From positions 1,590,001 to 1,654,000 of the forward strand of contig JALCLG010000001.1 in the NCBI GenBank assembly GCA_022647725.1: a DNA stretch of 64,000 nucleotides. The letters are read 5' to 3'. Under the pieces are notes generated by a model that was not told the DNA's origin, ran no database searches, and worked only from the letters and a program-made list of their open reading frames with translations. The translations under genes were made by a program, and so were the position numbers. Origin of the DNA: Bacilli bacterium (GTDB taxonomy: Bacteria; Bacillota_I; Bacilli_A; RFN20; CAG-288). Below, piece after piece: positions 34,860 to 44,008 of this stretch (the first letter of the stretch is position 1; every line of letters begins with the position of its first letter).

Positions 34860-35513
34860 GTGATAGTTATCGGTGGCATGATCGGTCTTGGCAAGACGAC
34901 AACGGCAAAGACGATCAACGAAGAGATGGGCATTCCGGTCTTTTACGAATCCGTCCAAGGCAACAAGGTGCTGCCTTTATTCTACACAGCTTCTCCGGAA
35001 GAGCAGGAAAAGAAACGGTATCCGTTCCTCCTGCAGCTTAATTTCCTGATGACCCGTTTCCACGCCATCAAGGAAGCTCTCACCCACGACAATGCCGTTC
35101 TTGACAGAAGTATCTACGAAGATCATTATTTTGCTTCGAAGAACCATGATCTGGGCCGGATCTCCGACCTGGAGATGGAAATCTATTCCGGACTGCTTAG
35201 CGAGATGATGGCGGACATCCATGGCATGCCGAAGAAGGAGCCGGATGTGATGGTCTATCTCAAAGGCAGCTTTGACACGGTGCTAAACCGCATCAAGTCA
35301 CGCGGCCGTTCCTTTGAACTCGATTAGTCGTTAGTCTCCTACTATCATTTCCTTTGGCAGGACTACGATCAGTGGGTCTATAACTCGTATAAGGAATCCC
35401 CGATTATTGTCGTCGATGTCGATCAGAAGAACATCAACTTCGATCCGACGGACAAGAAGTGGCTTTTGGATCAGCTCAAAGAGATCTCCAAGAAACCTCA
35501 TCCGCTGGCCTAG
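34860..35513 (+). pseudogene. Deoxynucleoside kinase interrupted by an in-frame TAG
   Basis: The N-terminal part has the P-loop [13 protein letters not shown], the LDRSIYEDHYF motif and RGRSFELD of the dGK/dCK family. A TAG at 35325-35327 follows, after 155 codons. Translation resumes in the same frame as SLVSYYHFLWQDYDQWV and continues to a TAG at 35511-35513, giving a normal family length of about 217 codons. One base change (GAG or CAG to TAG) explains it. TAG is a regular stop in this genome, so this is a nonsense mutation, a readthrough site or a sequence error. The start is taken as GTG 34860, 8 nt after AGGAG. The 155-residue product lacks the C-terminal helices. Confidence 0.85.
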
Positions 35514-35562
35514 TTTCAAAATTCATCGCTTAGGTCTTGCTTTTTGCGTGGCTTTCCTTTAT

Positions 35563-35634
35563 TGTTAATACGTCGTTCATCACGAGGGTCTGCCCATGAA
35601 ACCCCTCGTAAAACATTAACAGGGGGCTTTTTTC
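35563..35634 (+). promoter_or_regulatory. Structured leader of queT, candidate preQ1-type riboswitch
   Basis: An outer helix, TGTTAAT 35563-35569 with ATTAACA 35615-35621, encloses the hairpin ACGAGGG 35582-35588 / CCCTCGT 35603-35609. The hairpin loop carries GCCC (35592-35595), which can pair with GGGC (35624-35627). That tail overlaps the SD GGGGG (35622-35626) of the following transporter. An A-rich linker, loop-tail pseudoknot and SD sequestration are features of preQ1 switches, and QueT genes are their typical targets. It does not match a known class consensus exactly. Confidence 0.5.
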
Positions 35635-36249
35635 ATGATAGAGGAGAATTCGTACAAGCTGACGTCAGATGCCGAGACAAAACCGAGTTTCTGGAAGACC
35701 TATTTCCACTCTCTGAGGCTCAATACGAAAACCATTGCTGCCAACGCCATCATTGCTGCGATGTATGTTGCCTTAACCTATGGCTTCTGGTTTATCAGTT
35801 ACGGGATGCTGCAGGTCCGGATTTCTGAGTTTATGGTTCTGATTGCTTTCTTCAACCCCTGCTACATCTATGGACTGACGATCGGCGCCTTGTTAAGTGA
35901 TATCTATTCCCCCGCCTTTGCCGCCGTCTGTTCGCCACTGGATATCATCTTTGGAACCTTGGCAAGCTTCTTAGCGTCAGTAGCCATCTCCTTATGCCGG
36001 CAGCTCTTCATCGCCACCCTCTTCCCGGCAATCTTCAATGGTCTTCTCTTAGGCTTCGAGTTCGGCTATATCAGCGTTTATCCCGATGGCAGCTGGCCCC
36101 TTTTCTGGGTCAACTTCGGTTGGGTATGTCTGGGCGAAGTAATTGCCGTCTGTGTGCTAGGCTATCTCATCTTTATGATCCTCAGCAAAAAGACGCCTCG
36201 CTTCTACAAGGTTGTCCTGGCAACGCAGAACCAGCACTTTAGATGGTAG
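35635..36249 (+). CDS. queT: QueT-family transporter (queuosine precursor uptake)
   Basis: This 204-residue membrane protein has five to six hydrophobic segments and the family-like stretch RISEFMVLIAFFNPCYIYGLTIGALLSDIYSP. QueT proteins are substrate-binding subunits of ECF transporters for queuine-type precursors. A GGGGG SD inside a structured leader precedes ATG 35635. It is convergent with rarA, ending 8 nt away with no terminator seen. The ECF module genes are not in the window. Confidence 0.85.
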   Translation: MIEENSYKLTSDAETKPSFWKTYFHSLRLNTKTIAANAIIAAMYVALTYGFWFISYGMLQVRISEFMVLIAFFNPCYIYGLTIGALLSDIYSPAFAAVCSPLDIIFGTLASFLASVAISLCRQLFIATLFPAIFNGLLLGFEFGYISVYPDGSWPLFWVNFGWVCLGEVIAVCVLGYLIFMILSKKTPRFYKVVLATQNQHFRW

Positions 36250-36256
36250 CTTTCGT

Positions 36257-37534
36257 CTATTTCTTTCGATTCTGAGCGGCCAATTGTTTGGCTTTCTGCA
36301 TATCCGACGTCCGAGAAGTCTTCTTAAGGAGCAGATAATTCTCCTTCAGGGCCTTCTCATATTTACCGGTTTCCCGTGGACGGTAGAACGAGGCATCCTC
36401 AGCATTTTCCGGTAAGTATTCTAACAGCGCCCACACATCCGGATCATCGTAAGGATAGCTGTCCTGCTCACTGACATTGGCCCGTTTCAGCCGGAGATAA
36501 TCCCGGACTCGGACGGGGCTGTCGTCAATGGACGCCATGGCATCCTCTATGGCGAGACAGGCCGACTTCGATTTCGGCGACAAGGCCAGATCCACAACGG
36601 AAAAGGCTAACGGAATCTGGGCTTCCGGAAGCCCCACTGTCAGGGCCACCTGACAGGCGTTATAGCAACGGTCCACGGCCGGAGGATTGGCTAAGCCGAC
36701 ATCCTCATAGGCTGTCACCATCAGCCGGCGGGTCAGTCCTTCCAGATCGCCCGACTTCAGCAGTTTGGCCAGATAGTAAATGGCGGCATCGACTTCGCTG
36801 CCGCGGATGGATTTCTGCAGGGCGGAGACGGTATCGTAATGTTCATCGCCGTTGAGATCGGCAAGATAATTCGGAGCGGTAGCAATCTCTTTGGCTTCCG
36901 CCACCGTAATCAGGTGGTCGCTCGGATAGCTTAAGGCAATGGCTTCCAGCTGGTTATAAGCAAAACGGAGGTCACCGCCGGCGATCTTGGCAAGGTAAGT
37001 GAAGACGCCGTCTTCGAACTGGCGCTTCTTGTCCAGGCCTTTGGGATCCTGACTGGCCCGTAAGAGGCCGGTCTTGATCTCTTTAGGAGACAAAGATTCT
37101 GTCTCCAGAAGACGGGTCCGGGAACGGATGGCAGGGTTCAGGGAAATCAGCGGATTGGCGGTGGTGCAGCCAATGAGGAAGAAATCGCCGTTTTCCAGAT
37201 GCGGCAAGAGCAGATCCTGCTTGGATTTATCCAACCGACGGATTTCATCGATGATGACAATGCTGGGATTGAAGCGGATGGCTTCATTGAAAGCCGCCTC
37301 CATCGTGGCTTTGTTGTCGATGACGGCATTGAGCGAGACGGAGTAGACGTTCATCGACTTGGCAAAAGCCCGGGCGATGGTCGTCTTACCGGTTCCCGGC
37401 GGGCCATAGAAAACCATGCTGAGCAGAGAATTGGTCTCTTTCAGCTTAGTCAGAAAGCTCACCAGTTTGGTTTGGCCGATGACCTGGTCCAGCGTCTCCG
37501 GACGCATCCGGAAGGCGAGGGGTTTATCAATCAT
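36257..37534 (-). CDS. rarA: Replication-associated recombination protein A (AAA+ ATPase)
   Basis: The 425-residue protein has an N-terminal LAFRMRPETLDQVIGQ, Walker A GPPGTGKTT, Walker B IVIIDEI, sensor-1 LIGCTTANP and an arginine-finger region SRTRLLE. The MgsA/RarA C-terminal domain follows, with GDEHYDTVSALQKSIRGS and DAAIYYLAKLLKSGD. The usual HR after DEI is RR here. It acts at stalled replication forks. Its start overlaps the punA stop by 8 nt, so the two genes form an operon. Confidence 0.94.
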   Translation of the reverse strand: MIDKPLAFRMRPETLDQVIGQTKLVSFLTKLKETNSLLSMVFYGPPGTGKTTIARAFAKSMNVYSVSLNAVIDNKATMEAAFNEAIRFNPSIVIIDEIRRLDKSKQDLLLPHLENGDFFLIGCTTANPLISLNPAIRSRTRLLETESLSPKEIKTGLLRASQDPKGLDKKRQFEDGVFTYLAKIAGGDLRFAYNQLEAIALSYPSDHLITVAEAKEIATAPNYLADLNGDEHYDTVSALQKSIRGSEVDAAIYYLAKLLKSGDLEGLTRRLMVTAYEDVGLANPPAVDRCYNACQVALTVGLPEAQIPLAFSVVDLALSPKSKSACLAIEDAMASIDDSPVRVRDYLRLKRANVSEQDSYPYDDPDVWALLEYLPENAEDASFYRPRETGKYEKALKENYLLLKKTSRTSDMQKAKQLAAQNRKK

Positions 37535-38354
37535 GAGACATCATCTCCTCAATAGCAATCTTCAATAGTTTGCTGAAGGCGGGAGCTATCTTTTTGCTGG
37601 CAGCCAAGACGTCTTTGTCGTCCAGCTTGCCCGGTGCTTTGCCACAAGCCCAGTTAGCAATAGTAGCAATCCCTAGCGTCACCAGACCGCAATGGTTGGC
37701 AGCGATATTATCGATGACGGTTGACATACCCACGGCATCTGCACCGGCTTTTTCAGCCATCCGGATCTCGGCTTTGGTTTCAAACTGCGGACCGGTGAAC
37801 TGCATATAGACGCCTTCCCCGATGGGTAAGCCCTGGTCTTTGGCTTTGATGAAAATGGCTTTTCTGTCCCGGTCATCCCACGGATCGGTCATATCCGGAA
37901 AACGCGGTCCGAACTCCTCGGCATTCTCACCAATCAGCGGCGAAGGGACCTGAGTGGAGATGTGGTCACTGATCAGCATCAACGTGCCGGGGCCATAGCT
38001 GATGCCGCCACAGGCATTGGTGATGATGAGCTTTTTAATGCCCATCAGTTTCATCAGGCGAATCGGCACGACGACCTCTTCGGCGCTGTAGCCTTCGTAA
38101 TAATGGAGCCGTCCTTCCATAATGACAAGATTGACGCCCTGGTAGGTTCCCAGAATATATCTTCCTTTGTGGGCTTTGTTGGTGGTGACGGGATGCTTGG
38201 TCAGACTGGCATAGTCAATCTCGCAGACGACCTTGACCTGCTGGAGGAAGTCATCCAGCCCGGAACCCAGCACCAATCCGAGAACCGGAACAAAGTCCGT
38301 CTTTTCGCGGACTTCTTTTATCATCGTCTGATAATCCGCAAAGGTATATTTCAT
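37527..38354 (-). CDS. punA: Purine-nucleoside phosphorylase
   Basis: Phosphorolysis of purine (deoxy)nucleosides to base and (deoxy)ribose 1-phosphate. The 275-residue protein has the family-defining GLVLGSGLDDF, MEGRLHYYEGY, ITNACGGI and GVYMQFTGPQFETKAEIRM segments with the base-pocket Glu, and the late GADAVGMSTV. Length is normal. It pairs functionally with deoC and guaD elsewhere in the window in nucleoside salvage. First gene of the punA-rarA operon. Confidence 0.95.
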   Translation of the reverse strand: MKYTFADYQTMIKEVREKTDFVPVLGLVLGSGLDDFLQQVKVVCEIDYASLTKHPVTTNKAHKGRYILGTYQGVNLVIMEGRLHYYEGYSAEEVVVPIRLMKLMGIKKLIITNACGGISYGPGTLMLISDHISTQVPSPLIGENAEEFGPRFPDMTDPWDDRDRKAIFIKAKDQGLPIGEGVYMQFTGPQFETKAEIRMAEKAGADAVGMSTVIDNIAANHCGLVTLGIATIANWACGKAPGKLDDKDVLAASKKIAPAFSKLLKIAIEEMMSHD

Positions 38355-38415
38355 AGGATTTTCTCCTTAGCTACTTATAATTTTAGTATAATTGATAGGT
38401 AAACTTAATACCTTT

Positions 38416-38868
38416 ATGAGAATCTTGATTCAGGAATGCCTTTCCGGCAGTGTCACCATTGACGGGAAAGTTGTCTCAGCCATCGCGCATGGCGAAGTCA
38501 TCTTTGTCGGTTTCACCCAGGGCGATGATGAGGCCATCATCGATAAGATGCTGGAGAAGCTCCTTAAGCTTCGTATTTTTTCGGATAGCCAAGGCAAGAC
38601 CAATCTCTCCTTAGCGGATCATGGCGGTACGATTCTCTGCGTCAGTCAGTTCACCCTCTATGCCGATCTTTCCCAGGGCAACCGTCCCTCCTTTGTCAAA
38701 GCCCTTCCCGGTGCCCTCTCCGAGCCGCTCTACAACAGTTTCAAAGCCAAGCTCTTGGCTAAGATTTCCACGGCCCAGTTCGGTGTCTTCGGGGCAGATA
38801 TGAAAGTCCAGCTGATCAATGACGGACCCTTCACGATTCTCTTGGATTCCAAGGAGCTCTTTCAATGA
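38416..38868 (+). CDS. dtd: D-aminoacyl-tRNA deacylase
   Basis: Hydrolyses D-amino acids mischarged on tRNA. The 150-residue protein has the motifs CVSQFTLYAD (SQFTL) and a late GPFTILLDS (GPVT-like), the two conserved active-site segments of DTD. ATG 38416 (MRILIQEC) is the start expected by family alignment; a frame from 38392 adds eight non-conserved residues. Its TGA overlaps the mnmA start by 4 nt. Confidence 0.95.
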   Translation: MRILIQECLSGSVTIDGKVVSAIAHGEVIFVGFTQGDDEAIIDKMLEKLLKLRIFSDSQGKTNLSLADHGGTILCVSQFTLYADLSQGNRPSFVKALPGALSEPLYNSFKAKLLAKISTAQFGVFGADMKVQLINDGPFTILLDSKELFQ

Positions 38869-40019
38869 CGGACAATAACAATAAGGTTCTCTTAGGTCTC
38901 TCCGGCGGTGTGGACAGCGCCGTCAGTGCCTATCTTCTTAAAAAGCAGGGCTATGACGTGACCTGCTGCTTTATGCGTAACTGGGACAGCATCGCCAACA
39001 ACGATATCCGGGGCAACCCGACCTTGACCGGCTCCAAATGCTCGCAGGAGCTCGATTACGATGATGCCGTGGAAACGGCGATGGAACTGGATCTGCCGAT
39101 TATCCGGCATGATTTCATCGATGAATACTGGAACGAGGTGTTCTCGCTGTTCCTCGACACCTACAAAAAAGGATATACCCCGGATCCGGATGTCTTCTGC
39201 AACAAGTATATCAAGTTCGGCCATTTCCTGGATTATGCCAAGAAACAGGGATTTTCTCAGATTGCCATGGGCCATTATGCGATGCGTCTGGATGAGATGG
39301 GAGAAACCCACCTCTATAAGGCCTTTGACCGCAACAAGGATCAGTCCTATTTCCTCTCACAGCTTTCCAGCCAGCAGTTAAGCCATGCTCTCTTCCCGTT
39401 GGCTACCTTCACCAAACCGGAAGTCCGGAAGCTGGCCGAAGACCTTCATCTTTCGGCGGTGATGCACAAGAAGGATTCCACCGGTGTCTGCTTCATCGGG
39501 GAACGGAACTTCAAGCAGTTCCTTTCCAATTACCTGCCAGCGCACGTCGGCGAAGTCTATGACCTGGCCACGAACCATGTGATCGCGGTTCATGATGGGG
39601 TCCTCTACTATACCGTCGGTCAGCACCGCGGCTTAGCCATCGGCGGCATCAAAGGCCGGCTGATGGATCCGTATTTCGTGGTCGGCAAGGATGTCGAAAA
39701 GAACATTCTTTATGTCGCACAGGAAGAAGGAACCCGCTTCCGCTTCTCACAGGGCTGTCTTTTAAGCACCTTCAACTGGATCGGTTCCGATGTCCCCACG
39801 AAGCCGTTTGACTGCAACTGCAAATTCCGTTACCGGGGCGAAGACCTGCCGGTGACCCTTCTCGTCAGCCCGGATCAGAAGAGCGCCAAGCTCCGTTACA
39901 AAGATATTCCTTATGTTGCCAAAGGCCAGATTGCCTGCCTGTATCTGGGTGACCGGCTGGTCGGCAGCGGCATCATTGAGGAAACCTATGACGAGACGGG
40001 AAAGAAAATCCCGTATTAA
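38865..40019 (+). CDS. mnmA: tRNA-specific 2-thiouridylase
   Basis: The 384-residue protein has the PP-loop SGGVDS (13-18) for ATP, an early Cys pair DVTCCFMRNW, DPDVFCNKYIKF and the catalytic STGVCFIGER segment, then the C-terminal beta-barrel with YYTVGQHRGL. It thiolates U34 of tRNA-Lys, -Glu and -Gln. It is coupled to dtd by an ATGA overlap. rpsU follows with its own promoter. Confidence 0.96.
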   Translation: MTDNNNKVLLGLSGGVDSAVSAYLLKKQGYDVTCCFMRNWDSIANNDIRGNPTLTGSKCSQELDYDDAVETAMELDLPIIRHDFIDEYWNEVFSLFLDTYKKGYTPDPDVFCNKYIKFGHFLDYAKKQGFSQIAMGHYAMRLDEMGETHLYKAFDRNKDQSYFLSQLSSQQLSHALFPLATFTKPEVRKLAEDLHLSAVMHKKDSTGVCFIGERNFKQFLSNYLPAHVGEVYDLATNHVIAVHDGVLYYTVGQHRGLAIGGIKGRLMDPYFVVGKDVEKNILYVAQEEGTRFRFSQGCLLSTFNWIGSDVPTKPFDCNCKFRYRGEDLPVTLLVSPDQKSAKLRYKDIPYVAKGQIACLYLGDRLVGSGIIEETYDETGKKIPY

Positions 40020-40032
40020 TTTGAAATTATCC

Positions 40033-40061
40033 TTGCCATTGGCGGGAAATGATAGTAGAAT
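40033..40061 (+). promoter_or_regulatory. Promoter of rpsU
   Basis: TTGCCA (40033-40038) and TAGAAT (40056-40061) are separated by 17 nt. Confidence 0.75.
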
Positions 40062-40098
40062 TGAAGACGGCAAAATTTGAGAAACGAGGTGATGTCAC

Positions 40099-40269
40099 TT
40101 GCCGAAAACGATCGTTAGAGATGGTGAGACCTTAGATGATGCCATGAAGCGCTTTAAGCGCCAGGTCAACAAGGCCGGAACCATTGCGGATTACCGTAAG
40201 CACGACTACTTCCTTAAGAAGGGTCTGAAGCGTAAGGTCAAGTCCGAAGAAGCCAAGCGTAAGCATTAA
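40099..40269 (+). CDS. rpsU: 30S ribosomal protein S21
   Basis: This 56-residue basic protein reads (L)PKTIVRDGETLDDAMKRF and ends in Lys/Arg-rich sequence, as in bS21. It starts at TTG 40099 with AGGTGAT just upstream; the ATG at 40092 is out of frame. It has its own promoter and a strong terminator. Confidence 0.95.
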   Translation: MPKTIVRDGETLDDAMKRFKRQVNKAGTIADYRKHDYFLKKGLKRKVKSEEAKRKH

Positions 40270-40286
40270 TCGCTTTGCAATGTCTT

Positions 40287-40322
40287 AACCACCTCCCTGT
40301 TCATTGGGGGGTGGTTTTTTCT
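40287..40322 (+). terminator. Terminator of rpsU
   Basis: AACCACCTCCC (40287-40297) pairs with GGGGGGTGGTT (40306-40316) and is followed by a T run. Confidence 0.92.
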
Positions 40323-40399
40323 TATGTCGGGTTTCGGTTTCCAAAACCCAATCAACCTATCGAGCCGTCGCTGAGTCGGACTAAAAAAAGGAGCCATCG

Positions 40400-40627
40400 A
40401 TGGAACTGATTATTGCTGCGGTCTTGATTGTCCTCTTCCATTTCTTCGTCTCGGGCTATACCTTTACCAGCGGTGTCGTCATCCTGGCAACGGGCCTGAT
40501 TCTCTTTGCTCTTCGTATCTATACCGGCCATGATCCTCTCTTTTCGGAAATGACCTATCGTCAGAAGGAAAAGAAGACTCTTCAGGAAGCTAAGGAAAAG
40601 AAACCCTCCGTTCCGGAAACAAAGTAA
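40400..40627 (+). CDS. Small membrane protein, 75 aa
   Basis: Two closely spaced hydrophobic helices (about 2-18 and 22-41) are followed by a charged Lys/Glu-rich cytoplasmic tail. AAAGGAG lies 7 nt before ATG 40400, and a terminator follows, so it is a real single-gene unit. No family recognised; function unknown. Confidence 0.72.
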   Translation: MELIIAAVLIVLFHFFVSGYTFTSGVVILATGLILFALRIYTGHDPLFSEMTYRQKEKKTLQEAKEKKPSVPETK

Positions 40628-40658
40628 TTTCCGGACGGAACTCTCAGTCATCCTTCAG

Positions 40659-40687
40659 AGCCGCTATCGCGGGATAGCGGCTTTTTT
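40659..40687 (+). terminator. Terminator of the 40400 gene
   Basis: AGCCGCTATC (40659-40668) pairs with GATAGCGGCT (40673-40682) with a GCGG loop and a T run. Confidence 0.92.
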
Positions 40688-40691
40688 GAGG

Positions 40692-41792
40692 TCAGAAATC
40701 GATGGTGGATTCATCAAACCCCAGACCCGTGATGCCATCCGGCGTGATGGATAGGTCCAGATGCTGATGGAGATCCTGGCGGTCTTCGTAGGTGGCCGTC
40801 GCATAGAAGCCGGTCTTCAGAGCGGTCGTGGCATTGGCCTGGTAGGCACGGATGAAATCGTAATAGATCTGGGTATAATCGACCCAGTTGTTCTTGTAGG
40901 AGTAGTAGCTGACATAGCGGTAGGTGAGAAGACTCCGGAGATGATCCTGGTCGAAGGTCGGAACGGTGCTGTCGCCTTGGCTGGAGATGAGACTGGCGAT
41001 ATAGTCACTGACCTGCTGGACCATGGCCGCCTTGACGGCCGCAAAGTCATTGGTCTCAGCGCCGTTATTGTAATAGGCATAGGTGATGTAGGAATAGGAA
41101 TTGCCGATCTGGGTGATGTCATCCACCAGACTTGCCAGGCTTCTTCCGGCCCCGGCATTGTTCTCATAGGTCACCGCCAACGTCGGCCGAGCGGTTAGCC
41201 GGTTGCCTTTGGAACCGACGGAGAAGACGGCATCGGTGTAGGTGACCTGGAGGCTTTTGGTATTCTCGATGGCACTGGGACAGGAATAGACCGGATCGGT
41301 CAGAAGACGCCTAACATAATTGAGCTTCACATAGCCGCTTTTGGTCATATCGGCCTTGGAGGTGATGGTGAACTTCAGCTCCCTGCCGAACGGCTGGAGG
41401 TTGGTGAAGGTGACGTTCTTGGCTTCATAGTTGATCTGATAGGTCACATAGTCGCTGATGGTCTGCGTGCCGTCCCAGGTGCTGTCCTGGACATCGCCGG
41501 CATCCATGTTCCAGAAGAACGCCTCGTTGAAGCCATAGAGATCCGCGTTCTCCGGATTGAGGGTGTAGCTGACGGTGGTGACATAATGGCCTTGGCTGTC
41601 CTTGATGACGACCGGGGCTGCGAACTTGATGCTGTCGATATCCTGGCTTTCCACCTCCACCGGGCTTGTCTTACCGGGATCGGCGGGCTGACTCGCACCG
41701 AAATATTGATACCCCGTGATTCCTAAGCCTCCCAGCATCAATGAGAGTGCAAAGCCGGATAGCAGCACAATCCTTCTCTTCTGTCGTGTCAT
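40692..41792 (-). CDS. Membrane-anchored extracellular protein, unknown function
   Basis: The 366-residue protein has a basic start (MTRQKRR) and one hydrophobic segment at about residues 8-28, which is a signal anchor. A short Pro/Ser linker leads to a beta-rich ectodomain with many Tyr, Thr and Asp residues, for example SLQVTYTDAVFSVGSKG and YRYVSYYSYKNNWVDY. No domain is recognised. The start at 41792 has AAAGGAGA upstream; the frame extends further but lacks an SD. Probably displayed at the cell surface. Confidence 0.75.
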   Translation of the reverse strand: MTRQKRRIVLLSGFALSLMLGGLGITGYQYFGASQPADPGKTSPVEVESQDIDSIKFAAPVVIKDSQGHYVTTVSYTLNPENADLYGFNEAFFWNMDAGDVQDSTWDGTQTISDYVTYQINYEAKNVTFTNLQPFGRELKFTITSKADMTKSGYVKLNYVRRLLTDPVYSCPSAIENTKSLQVTYTDAVFSVGSKGNRLTARPTLAVTYENNAGAGRSLASLVDDITQIGNSYSYITYAYYNNGAETNDFAAVKAAMVQQVSDYIASLISSQGDSTVPTFDQDHLRSLLTYRYVSYYSYKNNWVDYTQIYYDFIRAYQANATTALKTGFYATATYEDRQDLHQHLDLSITPDGITGLGFDESTIDF

Positions 41793-41875
41793 ATCGATTC
41801 TCCTTTCTGACCCCGAAGGGCCTTCACCTACTATTGGGTGAAAAAGGAGAATCTGTCCAACAGAAACCGAAAGCA

Positions 41876-41907
41876 TTGAAAAAGAGCCGTCCGGGCGGGC
41901 GGCTCTC
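41876..41907 (-). terminator. Terminator of tkt
   Basis: On the minus strand GAGCCGCCC and GGACGGCTC form a stem with loop GCCC, followed by CTTTTTC. Confidence 0.88.
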
Positions 41908-41924
41908 GAAGGCAACCAAGGCTT

Positions 41925-43895
41925 CTACTTCTTGACGATGGCCAGGATCTTAGTGACGATGGCCTCCGGAGTATAGCCGAGCTTTTTAATGACATCCTCC
42001 GCCGGGGCCGAGGCTCCGAAACGATCGATGCCAAGGACATACTTGGCATACTTATAGAGGGCATCGCTCTTACCCATCTCTAAGAAGATGCGATGGTCGT
42101 AGTCATTGGCAAAGGTCTCATCCTTGTAGCTCTCGCTCTGGCTGTCAAAGCGGTCCAAGGCCGGAAGGGAGACGACCCTGACATCAATGCCTTCGGCTAA
42201 GAGCATCCGCTGAGCACTGACGGCGGTATTGACTTCACTGCCGGTGGCAATCAAGGTCCAGCTGGCCTTCTCCTTTTCATGGGAGACGACATAGCCGCCC
42301 TTTAAGGCACCCTCGAAGGAGGTTTCCGGATTGTTGACTAAGCCCTGACGTGAAAGGATGATGCAGGTCGGACGGTCGATGCTGGTAAAGGCAACCCGAT
42401 AGGCCGCCGCCGTTTCAATGGCATCGGCCGGACGGTACACGGTCAGATCCGGAATCGTCCTTAACATCGTCAGCTGTTCAATCGGCTGATGGGTCGGGCC
42501 GTCTTCGCCGACAGCCACGGAATCATGGCTGAAGAGATAGACAGCCGGCAGCTTCTCCATTGCTGCCATACGGATGGCAGCCTTCATATAGTCAGAGAAG
42601 ACAAGGAAGCAGCCGATATATGTCCGGAGGCCGCCATGCAGCAGGATGCCGTTCTGGACACCGGCCATCGCGAATTCACGGATACCGAAATTGAGGTTCT
42701 GCCCGCCGCGGTTATCATAGCTGTAGTCGGAGAAACTCTTGACATGGGTCTTGACGGATTCGCAGACATCGGCGCTGCCGCCGAAGAGGTTCGGAACCGA
42801 CTCGCTTAAAAGGTTCAGATAGGCTTGGCTGACATTGCGGGTGGCTTCTTTGTAATCGGGAGCGTAGCTAGGAGCATCCTTGAAGACGTAAGGAGAGATG
42901 TCATTGTTCTTGAGAGCATCAAACTGATGATAGGCTTCCGGATTCTCAAGGGCATAGATCTTAGCTTCCGCAGCATCTTTCTGATGAGCGGCCTGACCAC
43001 GGGCAATAAAGGTTTCCTTGAAGGCCTGATAGGCTTCGGCCGGAATCTCAAACGCCGGGAAGGAGACGCCCAGGTTTTCCTTGGTCTTGATGACTTCGTC
43101 GGCGGAGAAGGCTTTGCCATGGGAGACATGGCTGCCGGCATATGGGGAACCGAAGCCGATGACGGAATGGGAGATGATGAGCGTCGGCTTATCCTTGGCC
43201 TGCTTGGCTAAGCCAATGGCTTTGTCGATGGTTTCGAGATCATTGCCGTCTTGAACTTCCAGGACATTCCAGCGGCTGGCGATGAAACGGCCCTTCACAT
43301 CTTCAACGGAAGAATTGGATAACGGTCCGTCGAGGGTGCAGTCGTTGCGATCATAAAGAAGAATCAGCTTATTGAGACGGAAAAGACCGGCTAAGGAGAT
43401 GGCTTCCTGAGAAAGCCCCTCTTCCAGACAACCGTCGCCGCAGACACAGTAGGTGTAGTGATTGACGATCCGCTGGCCCTGCGGGTAAAGCGCCTGCAGA
43501 TGGCTTTCCGCCATGGCCATGCCGACGGCCTGAGAGATGCCCTGGCCTAAAGGACCGGCAGTCGCGTCAATTCCCGGTGTATGACCGTATTCCGGATGAC
43601 CCGGCGTCAAGGAATCCAGCTGACGGAAGGACTTCAGCTGTTCCAGAGGAATGGCATAGCCGGCTAAATGAAGCAACGCATACATCATGGCCGAGGCGTG
43701 ACCGCAGGACAAGACAAAACGGTCCCGGTTAGCCCAGGTCGGATCACTGGGATCCGCGACCAGATGACGGGTAAAGAGCGTATAGACCAAAGGCGACAGC
43801 GACAGGCAGATGCCCGGATGACCGGATTTGGCTTTCGTAATCATATCCAGAGACAAGCCCCGGAGAACGCCGACTGCCAGATTATCGTACTTCAT
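41925..43895 (-). CDS. tkt: Transketolase
   Basis: Thiamine-diphosphate enzyme of the non-oxidative pentose phosphate pathway. The 656-residue length is standard. Features are KAKSGHPGICLS at the start, the ThDP motif GDGCLEEGLSQEA...LYDRND, the middle GEDGPTHQPIEQL segment and VSLPALDRF of the C-terminal domain. GGGAGG precedes ATG 43895. A single-gene unit with its own terminator. Confidence 0.96.
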   Translation of the reverse strand: MKYDNLAVGVLRGLSLDMITKAKSGHPGICLSLSPLVYTLFTRHLVADPSDPTWANRDRFVLSCGHASAMMYALLHLAGYAIPLEQLKSFRQLDSLTPGHPEYGHTPGIDATAGPLGQGISQAVGMAMAESHLQALYPQGQRIVNHYTYCVCGDGCLEEGLSQEAISLAGLFRLNKLILLYDRNDCTLDGPLSNSSVEDVKGRFIASRWNVLEVQDGNDLETIDKAIGLAKQAKDKPTLIISHSVIGFGSPYAGSHVSHGKAFSADEVIKTKENLGVSFPAFEIPAEAYQAFKETFIARGQAAHQKDAAEAKIYALENPEAYHQFDALKNNDISPYVFKDAPSYAPDYKEATRNVSQAYLNLLSESVPNLFGGSADVCESVKTHVKSFSDYSYDNRGGQNLNFGIREFAMAGVQNGILLHGGLRTYIGCFLVFSDYMKAAIRMAAMEKLPAVYLFSHDSVAVGEDGPTHQPIEQLTMLRTIPDLTVYRPADAIETAAAYRVAFTSIDRPTCIILSRQGLVNNPETSFEGALKGGYVVSHEKEKASWTLIATGSEVNTAVSAQRMLLAEGIDVRVVSLPALDRFDSQSESYKDETFANDYDHRIFLEMGKSDALYKYAKYVLGIDRFGASAPAEDVIKKLGYTPEAIVTKILAIVKK

Positions 43896-43978
43896 AGGAA
43901 TCCTCCCTTTAACAAGAACTATTTTACCATAGATAAGAAGCTATTTTCAGCCTAAAAAGGAAGAAGAGAGAATGGGAC

Positions 43979-44008
43979 AAAATAAAAGCGGCTGCCCGCA
44001 GGCAGCCG
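43979..44008 (-). terminator. Terminator of the candidate small RNA
   Basis: CGGCTGCC (43989-43996) pairs with GGCAGCCG (44001-44008). The minus-strand tail is CTTTTATTTT. Confidence 0.88.

Noticed and set aside
34860..35513. TAG as a recoded sense codon
   Set aside because: Several intact genes (for example glpK, rarA, holA's upstream cyclophilin) end in TAG with no conserved sequence beyond, so the codon is a normal stop here.
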